A stretch of 64,000 nt of DNA, from contig CAVWLA010000003.1 of NCBI GenBank assembly GCA_963755825.1, positions 1,054,001-1,118,000 of the forward strand. Direction: 5' to 3'. Position numbers and translations under genes: made by a program. Positions 39,693 to 46,958 of this stretch are shown here, one piece after another. Position 1 is the stretch's first letter; every line of letters begins with the position of its first letter. The notes under the pieces were generated by a model. The model had not been told where the DNA came from, did not search any database, and worked only from the letters and a program-made list of their open reading frames with translations. The stretch is from DATBQN01 sp963755825 (lineage in GTDB: Bacteria; Acidobacteriota; Thermoanaerobaculia; Multivoradales; UBA5704).

Positions 39693-39719
39693 AGTATAGC
39701 ACGCAGAGGGGCCCGTCAA
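39693..39719 (-). promoter_or_regulatory. Candidate promoter for the exported-protein gene
   Basis: On the minus strand TTGACG (39719-39714) and TATACT (39698-39693) are separated by 15 bp, slightly short of ideal. The boxes themselves are close to consensus. A second TTGACG lies 11 bp further upstream. The leader would be about 170 nt and include the hairpin at 39547-39588. Confidence 0.5.
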
Positions 39720-39789
39720 GGGGGCGTCAAATTCATGGAAGTCACTTTAAGGGTTGAAGATGCGGTCAAGTGACGGTGTGCTCCGACGC

Positions 39790-39818
39790 TTGACCCGAAG
39801 GGTCGCCGGACGTATCAT
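39790..39818 (+). promoter_or_regulatory. Sigma-70-like promoter for the ketosynthase cluster
   Basis: TTGACC (39790-39795) and TATCAT (39813-39818) are 17 bp apart, each with one mismatch to consensus. Transcription would start near 39825, about 160 nt before the ACP gene. The seven biosynthetic genes downstream are tightly packed, so this promoter could drive all of them. Confidence 0.65.
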
Positions 39819-39988
39819 CACGGCCGATTTTCCAGGCTCCGGAACGGCTCGCAAAGCTGGCGCTCGAGAGGGGGCGAGGCACCTCTCGACGCGCGGCGAA
39901 AGGACTCGGGACCGCTGGGCTCGAATCCGCACGACGACGCCGGTCGAAGCCGCTGATGTCGCTAGGATCGGGGCAGGAGAGGAGTGGT

Positions 39989-40225
39989 GTGGAAAAGAAC
40001 GGGCTGGCGGGAAAATTGCGCGAAAGGTTGGCTCTGCTTCTGGAGATCGATCCCTCGGCCATCGCCGACGAGCATCCCTTCGCCGACCTCGGCGTCGACT
40101 CGATGATGCGCCTCGAGCTGGTGGCCCTGGTCGAGCAGCACGTGGGAGAGGAGATCCCGGAGCGGGACCTGCCCACGATGCAGACGATCGGCGAGGTGAT
40201 GCGCTACGTCGAGCTCCGTGGCTGA
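39989..40225 (+). CDS. Acyl carrier protein
   Basis: 78 residues from GTG 39989, with GGAGAGGAG just upstream. An earlier ATG at 39956 would add 11 residues containing that ribosome binding site. The phosphopantetheine attachment motif DLGVDSMMRLEL has the modified Ser in DSM. Helix I (LAGKLRERLALLLEIDPSAI) and helix III (LPTMQTIGEVMRYVE) are normal. It carries the growing chain for the ketosynthases that follow. Its stop lies inside the next gene (8-bp overlap), so ACP and KS are co-translated. Confidence 0.92.
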   Translation: MEKNGLAGKLRERLALLLEIDPSAIADEHPFADLGVDSMMRLELVALVEQHVGEEIPERDLPTMQTIGEVMRYVELRG

Positions 40226-41408
40226 GCCGGCGGCCGTCGCCGTCACCGGCTTCGGAGTCGTCTCCTCGATCGGGGTTGGAGCGGAGAGCTTCTGGGAGGC
40301 GGTGCAGGAGGGGCGGACCTCGGCGCGGCCGGTCAGCTCCTTCGCCACCGCCGGGCTGCGCAATCATTACGGCTGTGAGATCGACGAGTCGCTGCTCGCC
40401 GGCGCCGCCCATGCGGCACCGGCCGAGCTGCCGCGCGCCAGCCGGCTGGCGGCGACCGCGGCGTTGGAGGCGCTCGGCTCGGCCGGCCTCGAGCCCGCCG
40501 ACGTCGACGGGCTCTACGTCGGCACCACCATGGGCGACCTCGCCGCCGTCGAGAGCTATCTCGGCCGCGAGGGCACCGCCGCCGGCCGCGAGGCGATCGC
40601 CGCGACGCTGGGGGTGCACTTCGGCGAGCGCATCGCGCGCGCCGTCGGCGTCCAAGGATCCACCCTCACCATCGCCACCTCCTGCTCCGCCGGCAACATC
40701 GCCATCTGCCGCGCCGCCGACCTGATCGCCGGCGGCGCCAAGACGCGGCTCCTCGCCGGCGGCGCCGACGCCTTCTCGTTCCTCGCCTTCATCGGCTTCT
40801 CGCGCATGCGCGCCATGGCGCCCGAGCGCTGCACGCCCTTCGCCGCCGAGCGGCGGGGGATGCTGCTCGGCGAGGGGGCGGCCTTCGTCGTCCTCGAGTC
40901 GCTCGCCGCGGCGCGCCGGCGCGGCGCCGCGGTGCATGCCGTCGTCCTCGGCTACGGCCTCTCCTGCGACGCCCACCACATCGCGACGCCGGAGACCAGC
41001 GGCCGCGGCGCCGCGGCCGCCATGACCCGCGCCCTCGAGCGCTCCGGCCTCGCCCCCGCCGACGTCGACTACGTGAGCGCGCACGGCACCGGCACGCCGG
41101 CCAACGATCTCGCCGAGTCGCGCGCCTGCCACGCCGTCTTCGGCGACCGGCTGCCCTACATCAGCTCGCTCAAGGCCCTCGTCGGCCACTCCCTCGGCGC
41201 CGCCAGCGCGCTCGAGGCGGTGGCCTCGGTGATGAGCCTCCGCGACCAGCGGCTGATCCCCGCCTGGCACCTCGATGCGGTGGACCCCGCCTGCGACGTG
41301 CCGCTGCCGCTGCCGGGGAGCGCCGACCTCGGCCGGCCGATCGAGGTGATCCTCTCCAACGCCTTCGCCTTCGGGGGAAACAACTCGTGCCTGGCCCTGC
41401 GGCGCTGA
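40218..41408 (+). CDS. Beta-ketoacyl synthase (FabF-like, aryl-polyene type)
   Basis: 396 residues, complete thiolase-fold ketosynthase. Nucleophile Cys156 in TIATSCSAGN, His near 289 in SAHGTGTPAND, and His near 324 in KALVGHSLGAA, so the Cys-His-His triad is intact. GTG 40218 overlaps the ACP end by 8 bp. Its own end overlaps the Cys-less KS-like gene by 22 bp, which suggests the two form a KS-CLF-type heterodimer, as ApeO-ApeC do in aryl polyene pathways. It condenses ACP-bound chains. Confidence 0.9.
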   Translation: MAEPAAVAVTGFGVVSSIGVGAESFWEAVQEGRTSARPVSSFATAGLRNHYGCEIDESLLAGAAHAAPAELPRASRLAATAALEALGSAGLEPADVDGLYVGTTMGDLAAVESYLGREGTAAGREAIAATLGVHFGERIARAVGVQGSTLTIATSCSAGNIAICRAADLIAGGAKTRLLAGGADAFSFLAFIGFSRMRAMAPERCTPFAAERRGMLLGEGAAFVVLESLAAARRRGAAVHAVVLGYGLSCDAHHIATPETSGRGAAAAMTRALERSGLAPADVDYVSAHGTGTPANDLAESRACHAVFGDRLPYISSLKALVGHSLGAASALEAVASVMSLRDQRLIPAWHLDAVDPACDVPLPLPGSADLGRPIEVILSNAFAFGGNNSCLALRR

Positions 41409-42385
41409 CGACGTCGCCGCCCGCCGGCCGCTCGTCCACCCAGGCGTGGCCGTCGCACGTCGTGGTGACCGGCTTCGGCGCCGCCCTGGAAGGCGAGCTG
41501 CCGGTGCCGCCGGCGCTGGCGGACCTGGTGACCCGGCTGCCGGTCGCCGGCATGGACCGCTCGATCGTCGACCGCTCGCCGGCCGCCGCGGCGCTCATCG
41601 CCGCCATCGCCCGTGCCATCGCCCACCCGCGCGCCGGCCGCCTGCCGCCGCCCGAGGAGCGGGCGATCGTCGTCGGCACCGGCGCGGCGGCGCTCAACGA
41701 GGTCATCTGCTTCCTGAACGAGACCCTGGAGGTCGGCCCCAACCTGGTCAACCCCGGCCTCTTCCCGTTCACCGTCATCAACGCCGCGGCCGGCATCGCC
41801 GCCATCGAGCACTGCTTTCGGGGACCCAACCTGACGCTCAGCAACGGCGGCACCTCGGCGCTCGAAGCGATCGCCTACGCGGCCGATCTGGTCGCCTCCG
41901 GGCAGGCCACGGTGGCGCTCGCCGGCGGTTTCGAGGGCTTGAGCGCGCGCGTCGGCGAGGCCCTCGCCCGCACCGGCCCGCCGGTCTCCATCGCCGCGGT
42001 GTGGATGGTGACCACCCGCGAGCACGCCGCGGCGATGGGCGGCCTCCCCGCGGCGCGCATCCTCGCCTTCGGCGCCGGCGAATGGCCGGAGCTCGAGCCG
42101 GCCGCGGCGGCGGCGGAGATGGCGCGGACGGTGGTGGCAGCGGCCTCGGCGCTCGCCGGCGGCGCCGGCGCGGCGCCGCTCCTCGCCGCGGCCAGCCCCG
42201 AGCTCGGCCTCCTCGCCCTCATCGGCGCCGTCGAGCGGCTGGCGAGCGGCGAGCTGTCGGCAGAGCAGTCCGGAGCGCGGTCCGAAGATCAGCCGGCCCA
42301 CCTCCTGCCGGTGGTCGCCGCCGGAGAGTCCCGCGGCAGCGCGGCGGCCCTGGCGCTGGCGCCGGCCGGAAGCGGGCGGCCGTGA
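41387..42385 (+). CDS. Cys-less ketosynthase-like partner (chain-length-factor type)
   Basis: 332 residues with the N-terminal half of a ketosynthase fold (HVVVTGFGAALEGEL, EERAIVVGTGAAALNEV, PNLTLSNGGTSALEAIAYAADL). At the active-site position the Cys is absent (SNGGTSALE), and the usual HGTGT and KxxxGH His motifs are not recognisable. It is shorter than a real KS. These traits match ApeC-type or chain-length-factor subunits, which lack catalysis but shape the pocket. The GTG start lies inside the end of the KS gene (22-bp overlap). A decayed KS is the alternative, but the open frame and coupling argue against it. Confidence 0.78.
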   Translation: MPGPAALTTSPPAGRSSTQAWPSHVVVTGFGAALEGELPVPPALADLVTRLPVAGMDRSIVDRSPAAAALIAAIARAIAHPRAGRLPPPEERAIVVGTGAAALNEVICFLNETLEVGPNLVNPGLFPFTVINAAAGIAAIEHCFRGPNLTLSNGGTSALEAIAYAADLVASGQATVALAGGFEGLSARVGEALARTGPPVSIAAVWMVTTREHAAAMGGLPAARILAFGAGEWPELEPAAAAAEMARTVVAAASALAGGAGAAPLLAAASPELGLLALIGAVERLASGELSAEQSGARSEDQPAHLLPVVAAGESRGSAAALALAPAGSGRP

Positions 42386-42834
42386 CCGGCCGCGAGCTCA
42401 TCGCGCTCCTGCCGCATCGGCCGCCCATGCTGCTGCTCGAGGATGCCGAGACGGAGGGCGACCGCGCTCTCGTCGCCCACCAGACGATCGCCGCCGAGAG
42501 CCCCTTCCTGGCCGGCCACTTCCCGGATTTCCCGGTCTGGCCCGGCGCCCTCCTCCTCGAGGCGATGGCGCAGACCACGGCGATCTACCTCCTCAGCACC
42601 CGCGACGGCCTCCGCGAGGGCGAGGTCCCGGTGCTCGGCGCCGTCGACTGCCGCTTTCTCCACCCGGTCTTCCCCGGCGACCGCATCGAATATCGCTCCG
42701 AGCTGGTGCGCCGCATCGGCGACCTCGGGCTCTTCCAGGTGACCGCGAGCCGCGGCGGCGAGGTGGTGGCGCGCGGGCGATTTTCGGCCGGACTCACCCA
42801 GCGCTCCGGTCTGACCGCTAAGATCTCGCCGTAG
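42382..42834 (+). CDS. FabZ/ApeP-like 3-hydroxyacyl-ACP dehydratase
   Basis: 150 residues, hotdog fold. The catalytic motif GHFPDFPVWPG holds His46, and Glu60 lies in LLLEAMAQ. LIALLPHRPPMLLLEDA is the normal start. The GTG at 42382 overlaps the previous stop (GTGA). It dehydrates the 3-hydroxy intermediate to a trans double bond. With ketoreductase and ketosynthase but no enoyl reductase in the cluster, repeated cycles would give a conjugated polyene. Confidence 0.9.
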   Translation: MTGRELIALLPHRPPMLLLEDAETEGDRALVAHQTIAAESPFLAGHFPDFPVWPGALLLEAMAQTTAIYLLSTRDGLREGEVPVLGAVDCRFLHPVFPGDRIEYRSELVRRIGDLGLFQVTASRGGEVVARGRFSAGLTQRSGLTAKISP

Positions 42835-43581
42835 ATGCTCTTCAGCGGACAGCGGGCCCTGGTGGTCGGCGCCAGCGGCGCCATCGGTCGCGCCGTCGCC
42901 GAGGATCTCCTCGCCCAGGGCTGCGACGTCGCCCTCACCTTCCACCGCCACAGCGACCTCTCGGCGCAGCTCGTCGCCCAGGCCGAGACGCTCGGCCGGC
43001 GCTGTTTCGCCTACGCCCTCGACGTGCGCGATCCCGCCGCCGTCGCCGCGATCTGCCAGCGCGCCGCCGACGACCTCGGCGCGCCGCCCTCGCTCCTCGT
43101 CAACACCGCCGGCATCCTCCGCGACCGGCCGCTCGGCCAGCTCGAGCCGGACGACTGGCGCGACGTCCTGGAGACCAACCTCTTCGGCGCCTTCTACCTG
43201 ATCCGCCAGGTGGCGCCCTTCATGATGCATCACGGCGGCGGCCGGATCGTCAGCGTCGCCTCGGTCTCCGGGCTCTTCGGCCAGCCGGGGCAGGCGAACT
43301 ACGCGGCGTCCAAGGGCGGCGTCATCGCCATGACCCGCGCCCTGGCGCGCGAGCTGGGGCCGCTCGGCATCACCGTCAACGCGGTGGCGCCGGGCCTCGT
43401 CGACACCGAGATGACCTCGTCGCTCTCGGCGGTCGTCAAGCGCCAGTTCCTGCAGCGCATCCCGCTGCGCCGCTTCGCCACCCCGGCGGACATCGTGCCG
43501 GTGGTGCGCCTGCTGCTCTCCGCCGAGGCGAGCTACATCACCGGCCAGGTGCTGGTGGTCGACGGCGGCCTGACCTGCTGA
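42835..43581 (+). CDS. FabG-like 3-ketoacyl-ACP reductase (SDR)
   Basis: 248 residues, classical short-chain dehydrogenase. Cofactor motif GASGAIG (residues 12-18), VNTAG near 89-93, and catalytic Ser143, Tyr156 and Lys160 (YAASK). PGLVDTEM and a final ITGQVLVVDGG are typical of FabG. ATG directly follows the dehydratase stop with no gap. It reduces the 3-keto group using NADPH. It fits the ApeQ position of aryl polyene clusters. Confidence 0.92.
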   Translation: MLFSGQRALVVGASGAIGRAVAEDLLAQGCDVALTFHRHSDLSAQLVAQAETLGRRCFAYALDVRDPAAVAAICQRAADDLGAPPSLLVNTAGILRDRPLGQLEPDDWRDVLETNLFGAFYLIRQVAPFMMHHGGGRIVSVASVSGLFGQPGQANYAASKGGVIAMTRALARELGPLGITVNAVAPGLVDTEMTSSLSAVVKRQFLQRIPLRRFATPADIVPVVRLLLSAEASYITGQVLVVDGGLTC

Positions 43582-43595
43582 CGGCGCCGGCGGCC

Positions 43596-44897
43596 ATGGA
43601 ACGACGCGTCGCCATCACCGGCATCGGCATGCTGAACGCCGCCGGCGCCGGCATCGATGCCATCTGGGAGCGGCTGCGCAGCGATCCGCCGCGGCCGGTG
43701 GAGTTCGCCGGAGCGCCGCCCACCGAGGGCATCCGCTTCCCCGTCTACCGGGCGGTCGACTACCGCCTCGCCGAGCTGCCGGTGCCGGCGCGCTGCCGGC
43801 GCTGGCTGGCCGAGGAGGGGCTCGAGCACCTCGTCGACCTCCGCCACCTGATCGGCGCCACGGCTCTCGCCCTCGACGACGCCGGCCTCGCCCCCCACCA
43901 CGGCGGGGAGGAGCCGCCGGTCGCCGTCGTCGTCGCCGACGAGAGCCCGGGATTCGACGCCCTCAGCCAGGCCCTCTTCGAGCTCGGACTCGAGGCGCCG
44001 GTGCCTGCCGAGCCGGCGGCGCGCTACGCTCATCTCGCGGGCCACTTCTTCCAGCTCAACAGCTTCCTCCTCCCCCACTACCTCGCCCGCGCCTTCGGTT
44101 TCGAGGGGCTGTCGCTGTTCGTCAACTCCGCCTGCACCTCGGGCTTGAACGCCCTCGAGATCGCGGCGCAGGAGATCCGCTCCGGCCGCTCGCTCGTCGC
44201 CCTCGCCGCCGCCGCCGACGATCCGCTCTCCGCCGCCAAGTTCCTCTGGTTCCACTCGCTCGGGCTCTACTCGACGGCGGGGACCCTGCGCCCGTTCGAC
44301 GCCGAGCCGGCCGGCACGGTGTTCGGCGACGGCGGCGCCGCTCTCGTCCTCGAGGACCTGGAGAGCGCCCGCCGCCGCGGCGCGCGGATCTACGGCGAGC
44401 TCCTCGGCTGCGGCTTCGCGCAGGACGGCTGGAAGATCACCGTGCCGCAGCCGACGCGCGCCCTCGCCGCCAAGGCGATCGAGCGGGCGCTCGCCGCCGG
44501 CCGGGTCGAGGCGGCGGCGGTCGATCTGGTCGTTCCCCACGGCGTCGGCACCGCCGCCTCGGACGGCTACGAGGCGCTCGTCCTCCACCAGATCTTCGCG
44601 CCGCTGCCGCGCTGGCCGGCGGTGACCGCCTTCAAGCCGATGATCGGTCACAACCTGGGCGGCGCCGCGCTGATGGAGATCGGCCTTCTGCTGGCGGCGA
44701 TGTGGCACGGCTCCATCCCGCCGACCCTCGGTCACCGGCTGCCGCCGAAACGCCACCCGCTGCCGCTCGTCACCCGCTGGACGGAGCGGAGCGTCGAGCT
44801 GGCGGTCAAGCTCACCTGCGGCTTCGCCGGCTACTTCGGCGCCGCGGTCTTCCGGCGCCACGGCGGCGGCGCCGGCCAGGGAGCGGAATCGCCATGA
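43596..44897 (+). CDS. Second beta-ketoacyl synthase
   Basis: 433 residues, divergent from the first KS. Cys180 in VNSACTSGLNAL, His315 in VPHGVGTAASDGYE (in place of HGTGT) and His352 in KPMIGHNLGGAAL give an intact triad. The changed HGVGT motif and the longer N-terminal part suggest a different substrate, perhaps initiation or a final condensation (ApeR-like). It lies 14 bp after the ketoreductase. Its stop overlaps the methyltransferase ATG (ATGA). Confidence 0.88.
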   Translation: MERRVAITGIGMLNAAGAGIDAIWERLRSDPPRPVEFAGAPPTEGIRFPVYRAVDYRLAELPVPARCRRWLAEEGLEHLVDLRHLIGATALALDDAGLAPHHGGEEPPVAVVVADESPGFDALSQALFELGLEAPVPAEPAARYAHLAGHFFQLNSFLLPHYLARAFGFEGLSLFVNSACTSGLNALEIAAQEIRSGRSLVALAAAADDPLSAAKFLWFHSLGLYSTAGTLRPFDAEPAGTVFGDGGAALVLEDLESARRRGARIYGELLGCGFAQDGWKITVPQPTRALAAKAIERALAAGRVEAAAVDLVVPHGVGTAASDGYEALVLHQIFAPLPRWPAVTAFKPMIGHNLGGAALMEIGLLLAAMWHGSIPPTLGHRLPPKRHPLPLVTRWTERSVELAVKLTCGFAGYFGAAVFRRHGGGAGQGAESP

Positions 44898-46042
44898 GAG
44901 ACGCTGACAATCCGGTCGACCGGCTGATCGACGCGAGCTACCTCGAGACCTCGCGGCGGGCGACGGACTACGTCGCCGCGCTGAGCGTCGGCATCCTCCG
45001 CGAGCTGGGGCTCTGGAACGCCGCGGACCTCGAGCAGCCGCGCACGGCGGGCGAGTGGATGACCGCGCTCGCCGTCGTCGAGGAGCTCGGCATCGCCTTC
45101 GCCTGGCTGCTCGAGGAGGGTCGGCGCCTCGGCGCCCTGGGCGTCGCGCCCGGCGGCGGCTCGCAGGCGCCGGCCGGGCCGCTCTACGCGCCCGCCGCGC
45201 CGGCGGTCGCCGAGGAGATCGTCGGCGGCCTGGCGGCGCTCCGCGACCGGGCGATCGGCTCGGGCTCGTCGCTCGAGATGTTCGACTACGTCGCCTCGCG
45301 CTACGTCGACTTCCTGCGCGGCCAGCGCTCGGGAAACGCCATCCTCTACAAGGGTGCGGCCCTCGAGGTGACCTGCCGCTACTACTCGGCGGCCAACCCG
45401 CTCTACGACGTCCACAACCAGCTCGGCTGGCTGGGCGTCGAGGCGGCCCTCGCCCGGCTCGGGCGCCCGGCGCGCCTGCTCGAGGTGGGCGCCGGCACCG
45501 GCGGCGCCACCGAGGCGGTGCTGCGCGGCCTGGCGGCGGGCGCGCCCGCCGCGGGCGGCAGCCTCGTCGTCACCGACATCTCTCCCTCGTTCGCGCTCGG
45601 CACCGTCGAGCGCCTGGCGAGCGGCGGCGCGCTGCCGATCCCCCTCGAGCACCGCAAGCTCGACTTCACCCGCCCGCCGCTCGAGCAGGGCGTGGCGCCC
45701 GGCAGCGTCGACGTGATCCTGGCGGTCAACGCCCTCCACAACGCCGGCGATCCCGTCGCCGCGCTCGCCAACCTGCGCTCCTACCTGGCGCCCGACGGCT
45801 CTCTGGTCGTCTCCGAGTCGATCTGCGACCCCGGCGCCCACGTGCACCAGGAGTTCGTCTTCAACCTGCTGCCGTACGCCCCGCGCGGCCGCTTCCGCGC
45901 CGAGCCGCCGACCTCGCGCTTCCTCTCCGCCGCGGCGTGGGGAGAGATCCTCGGCGAGGCAGGGTACGGCGGCGAGGTGCGGCGCAACGGCGAGGGGCCG
46001 CAGCTGGCGCTCCTCGCCATCGCGCGGCCCGGCGGCCTCTGA
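44894..46042 (+). CDS. SAM-dependent methyltransferase, polyketide-synthase type
   Basis: 382 residues. The N-terminal ~165 are helical (SYLETSRRATDYVAALSVG, FDYVASRYVDFLRGQRSGNA). The Rossmann methyltransferase follows, with SAM motif I LLEVGAGTGGATEAVL, then VVTDISPSFAL, VDVILAVNALHNAGDP and ANLRSYLAPDGSLVVSES. The two-part plan and the YYSAANPLYDVHN segment resemble methyltransferases linked to polyketide and non-ribosomal peptide clusters. The ATG overlaps the KS stop by 4 bp. Probably O- or C-methylates the acyl product. It is the last gene of the plus-strand cluster. Confidence 0.82.
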   Translation: MRDADNPVDRLIDASYLETSRRATDYVAALSVGILRELGLWNAADLEQPRTAGEWMTALAVVEELGIAFAWLLEEGRRLGALGVAPGGGSQAPAGPLYAPAAPAVAEEIVGGLAALRDRAIGSGSSLEMFDYVASRYVDFLRGQRSGNAILYKGAALEVTCRYYSAANPLYDVHNQLGWLGVEAALARLGRPARLLEVGAGTGGATEAVLRGLAAGAPAAGGSLVVTDISPSFALGTVERLASGGALPIPLEHRKLDFTRPPLEQGVAPGSVDVILAVNALHNAGDPVAALANLRSYLAPDGSLVVSESICDPGAHVHQEFVFNLLPYAPRGRFRAEPPTSRFLSAAAWGEILGEAGYGGEVRRNGEGPQLALLAIARPGGL

Positions 46043-46064
46043 CCGCGGATCGAGCGGCCGCCGC

Positions 46065-46958
46065 TCAGGGGCCGCTGCGCACCAGGAGACCGCTCGCGAC
46101 CCACGCGGTCCAGCGGTCGGCGACCGTCGGCAGCATGGCGGGCTCGAAGAGCTGTGGCCCGATGGCGGCGGGCAGCGCGCCGATGTCCCTCAAGGTGAGC
46201 ACCGAGGAGCGGCCGCCGGCGAGGAGCATGGTCATCCTGAGCGGCGTCCACGACGTCCCCACCTGCCTGAACGCATCGATGCGGAGCTGCTTCTCGGGCG
46301 CTCCCGCCGCCTGGCGGAAGAAGTCGGCGCCGAGGATGAGCTGGCGGTCGGCGCTGAGGTAATAGCGAACGCGGGACCAGGCGGTGCTCTCGGCGACCGC
46401 CGGCGTCGCCGGCACGGCGTCGACCATCCACACCTCGCGGCCGCGCAGCAGGGTCTTCCCCGCCAGCGTCAGGCGGCGGCCGGCGGCCAGGCGCCAGCGC
46501 AGGTCGGTGTAGCTGAAGTCGGACCCCAGGAGCCCCTCCTCGAAGCGGCCCGGGGTGATCGTCAGCACCTGCCGGAGGCCGACCGGGAGGCGCATGTAGA
46601 GGGTCATGCCGGTCGGCACTTTCGGGTCCTCGTCGAGCAGATAGCTGGTGCCGCGCAGGCCGGCGGGCTGCTCGAGCACCACCAGGGAGCGCAGCTGATC
46701 GCCGATCGGGCGCCAGAAGTGGAGCACCGTGAAGGTGCGGGTGACCGTCGCGCCCGACTTGAGCTCGAGGTAGACCCGCCGCCAGCCGGGGCTGCCGAAG
46801 TCGCGGGCGTTGTAGGCGCGGACGAGCCCCGCGGCGTCCGCGGCGGCTGCCGGGGGAACGGCGGCGGTGGCGGCACGGGCTGCGGCGGCCGTCACCTCGG
46901 AACGGGTTCCGGCGACCGCCGCCAGCGCCAGCAGGGCGGCGAGGCATCTGGCTCTCAT
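46065..46958 (-). CDS. LolA-like outer-membrane lipoprotein-sorting protein
   Basis: 297 residues. Signal peptide (CLAALLALAAVAGTRS), then a LolA/LolB-like half-barrel: VTRTFTVLHFWRPIGDQLRSL, VLEQPAGLRGTSYLLDEDP, LRQVLTITPGRFEEGLLGSDFSYTDL, REVWMVDAVPATP and WSRVRYYLSADRQLILGADFF. This type is a partner of MMPL exporters in aryl polyene, hopanoid and related lipid-export loci. ATG 46958 overlaps the MMPL gene stop by 4 bp. It could bind and carry the polyene product across the periplasm. Only 22 bp separate it from the convergent methyltransferase gene. Confidence 0.82.
   Translation of the reverse strand: MRARCLAALLALAAVAGTRSEVTAAAARAATAAVPPAAAADAAGLVRAYNARDFGSPGWRRVYLELKSGATVTRTFTVLHFWRPIGDQLRSLVVLEQPAGLRGTSYLLDEDPKVPTGMTLYMRLPVGLRQVLTITPGRFEEGLLGSDFSYTDLRWRLAAGRRLTLAGKTLLRGREVWMVDAVPATPAVAESTAWSRVRYYLSADRQLILGADFFRQAAGAPEKQLRIDAFRQVGTSWTPLRMTMLLAGGRSSVLTLRDIGALPAAIGPQLFEPAMLPTVADRWTAWVASGLLVRSGP

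Noticed and set aside
39747..41270. 507-codon minus-strand frame opposite the ACP and ketosynthase
   Set aside because: Shadow of the KS gene with no recognisable domain and no promoter evidence.
41387..42385. Treating the Cys-less ketosynthase as a pseudogene
   Set aside because: It is fully open, tightly coupled to the active KS and flanked by intact genes, as expected for a chain-length-factor-like subunit.
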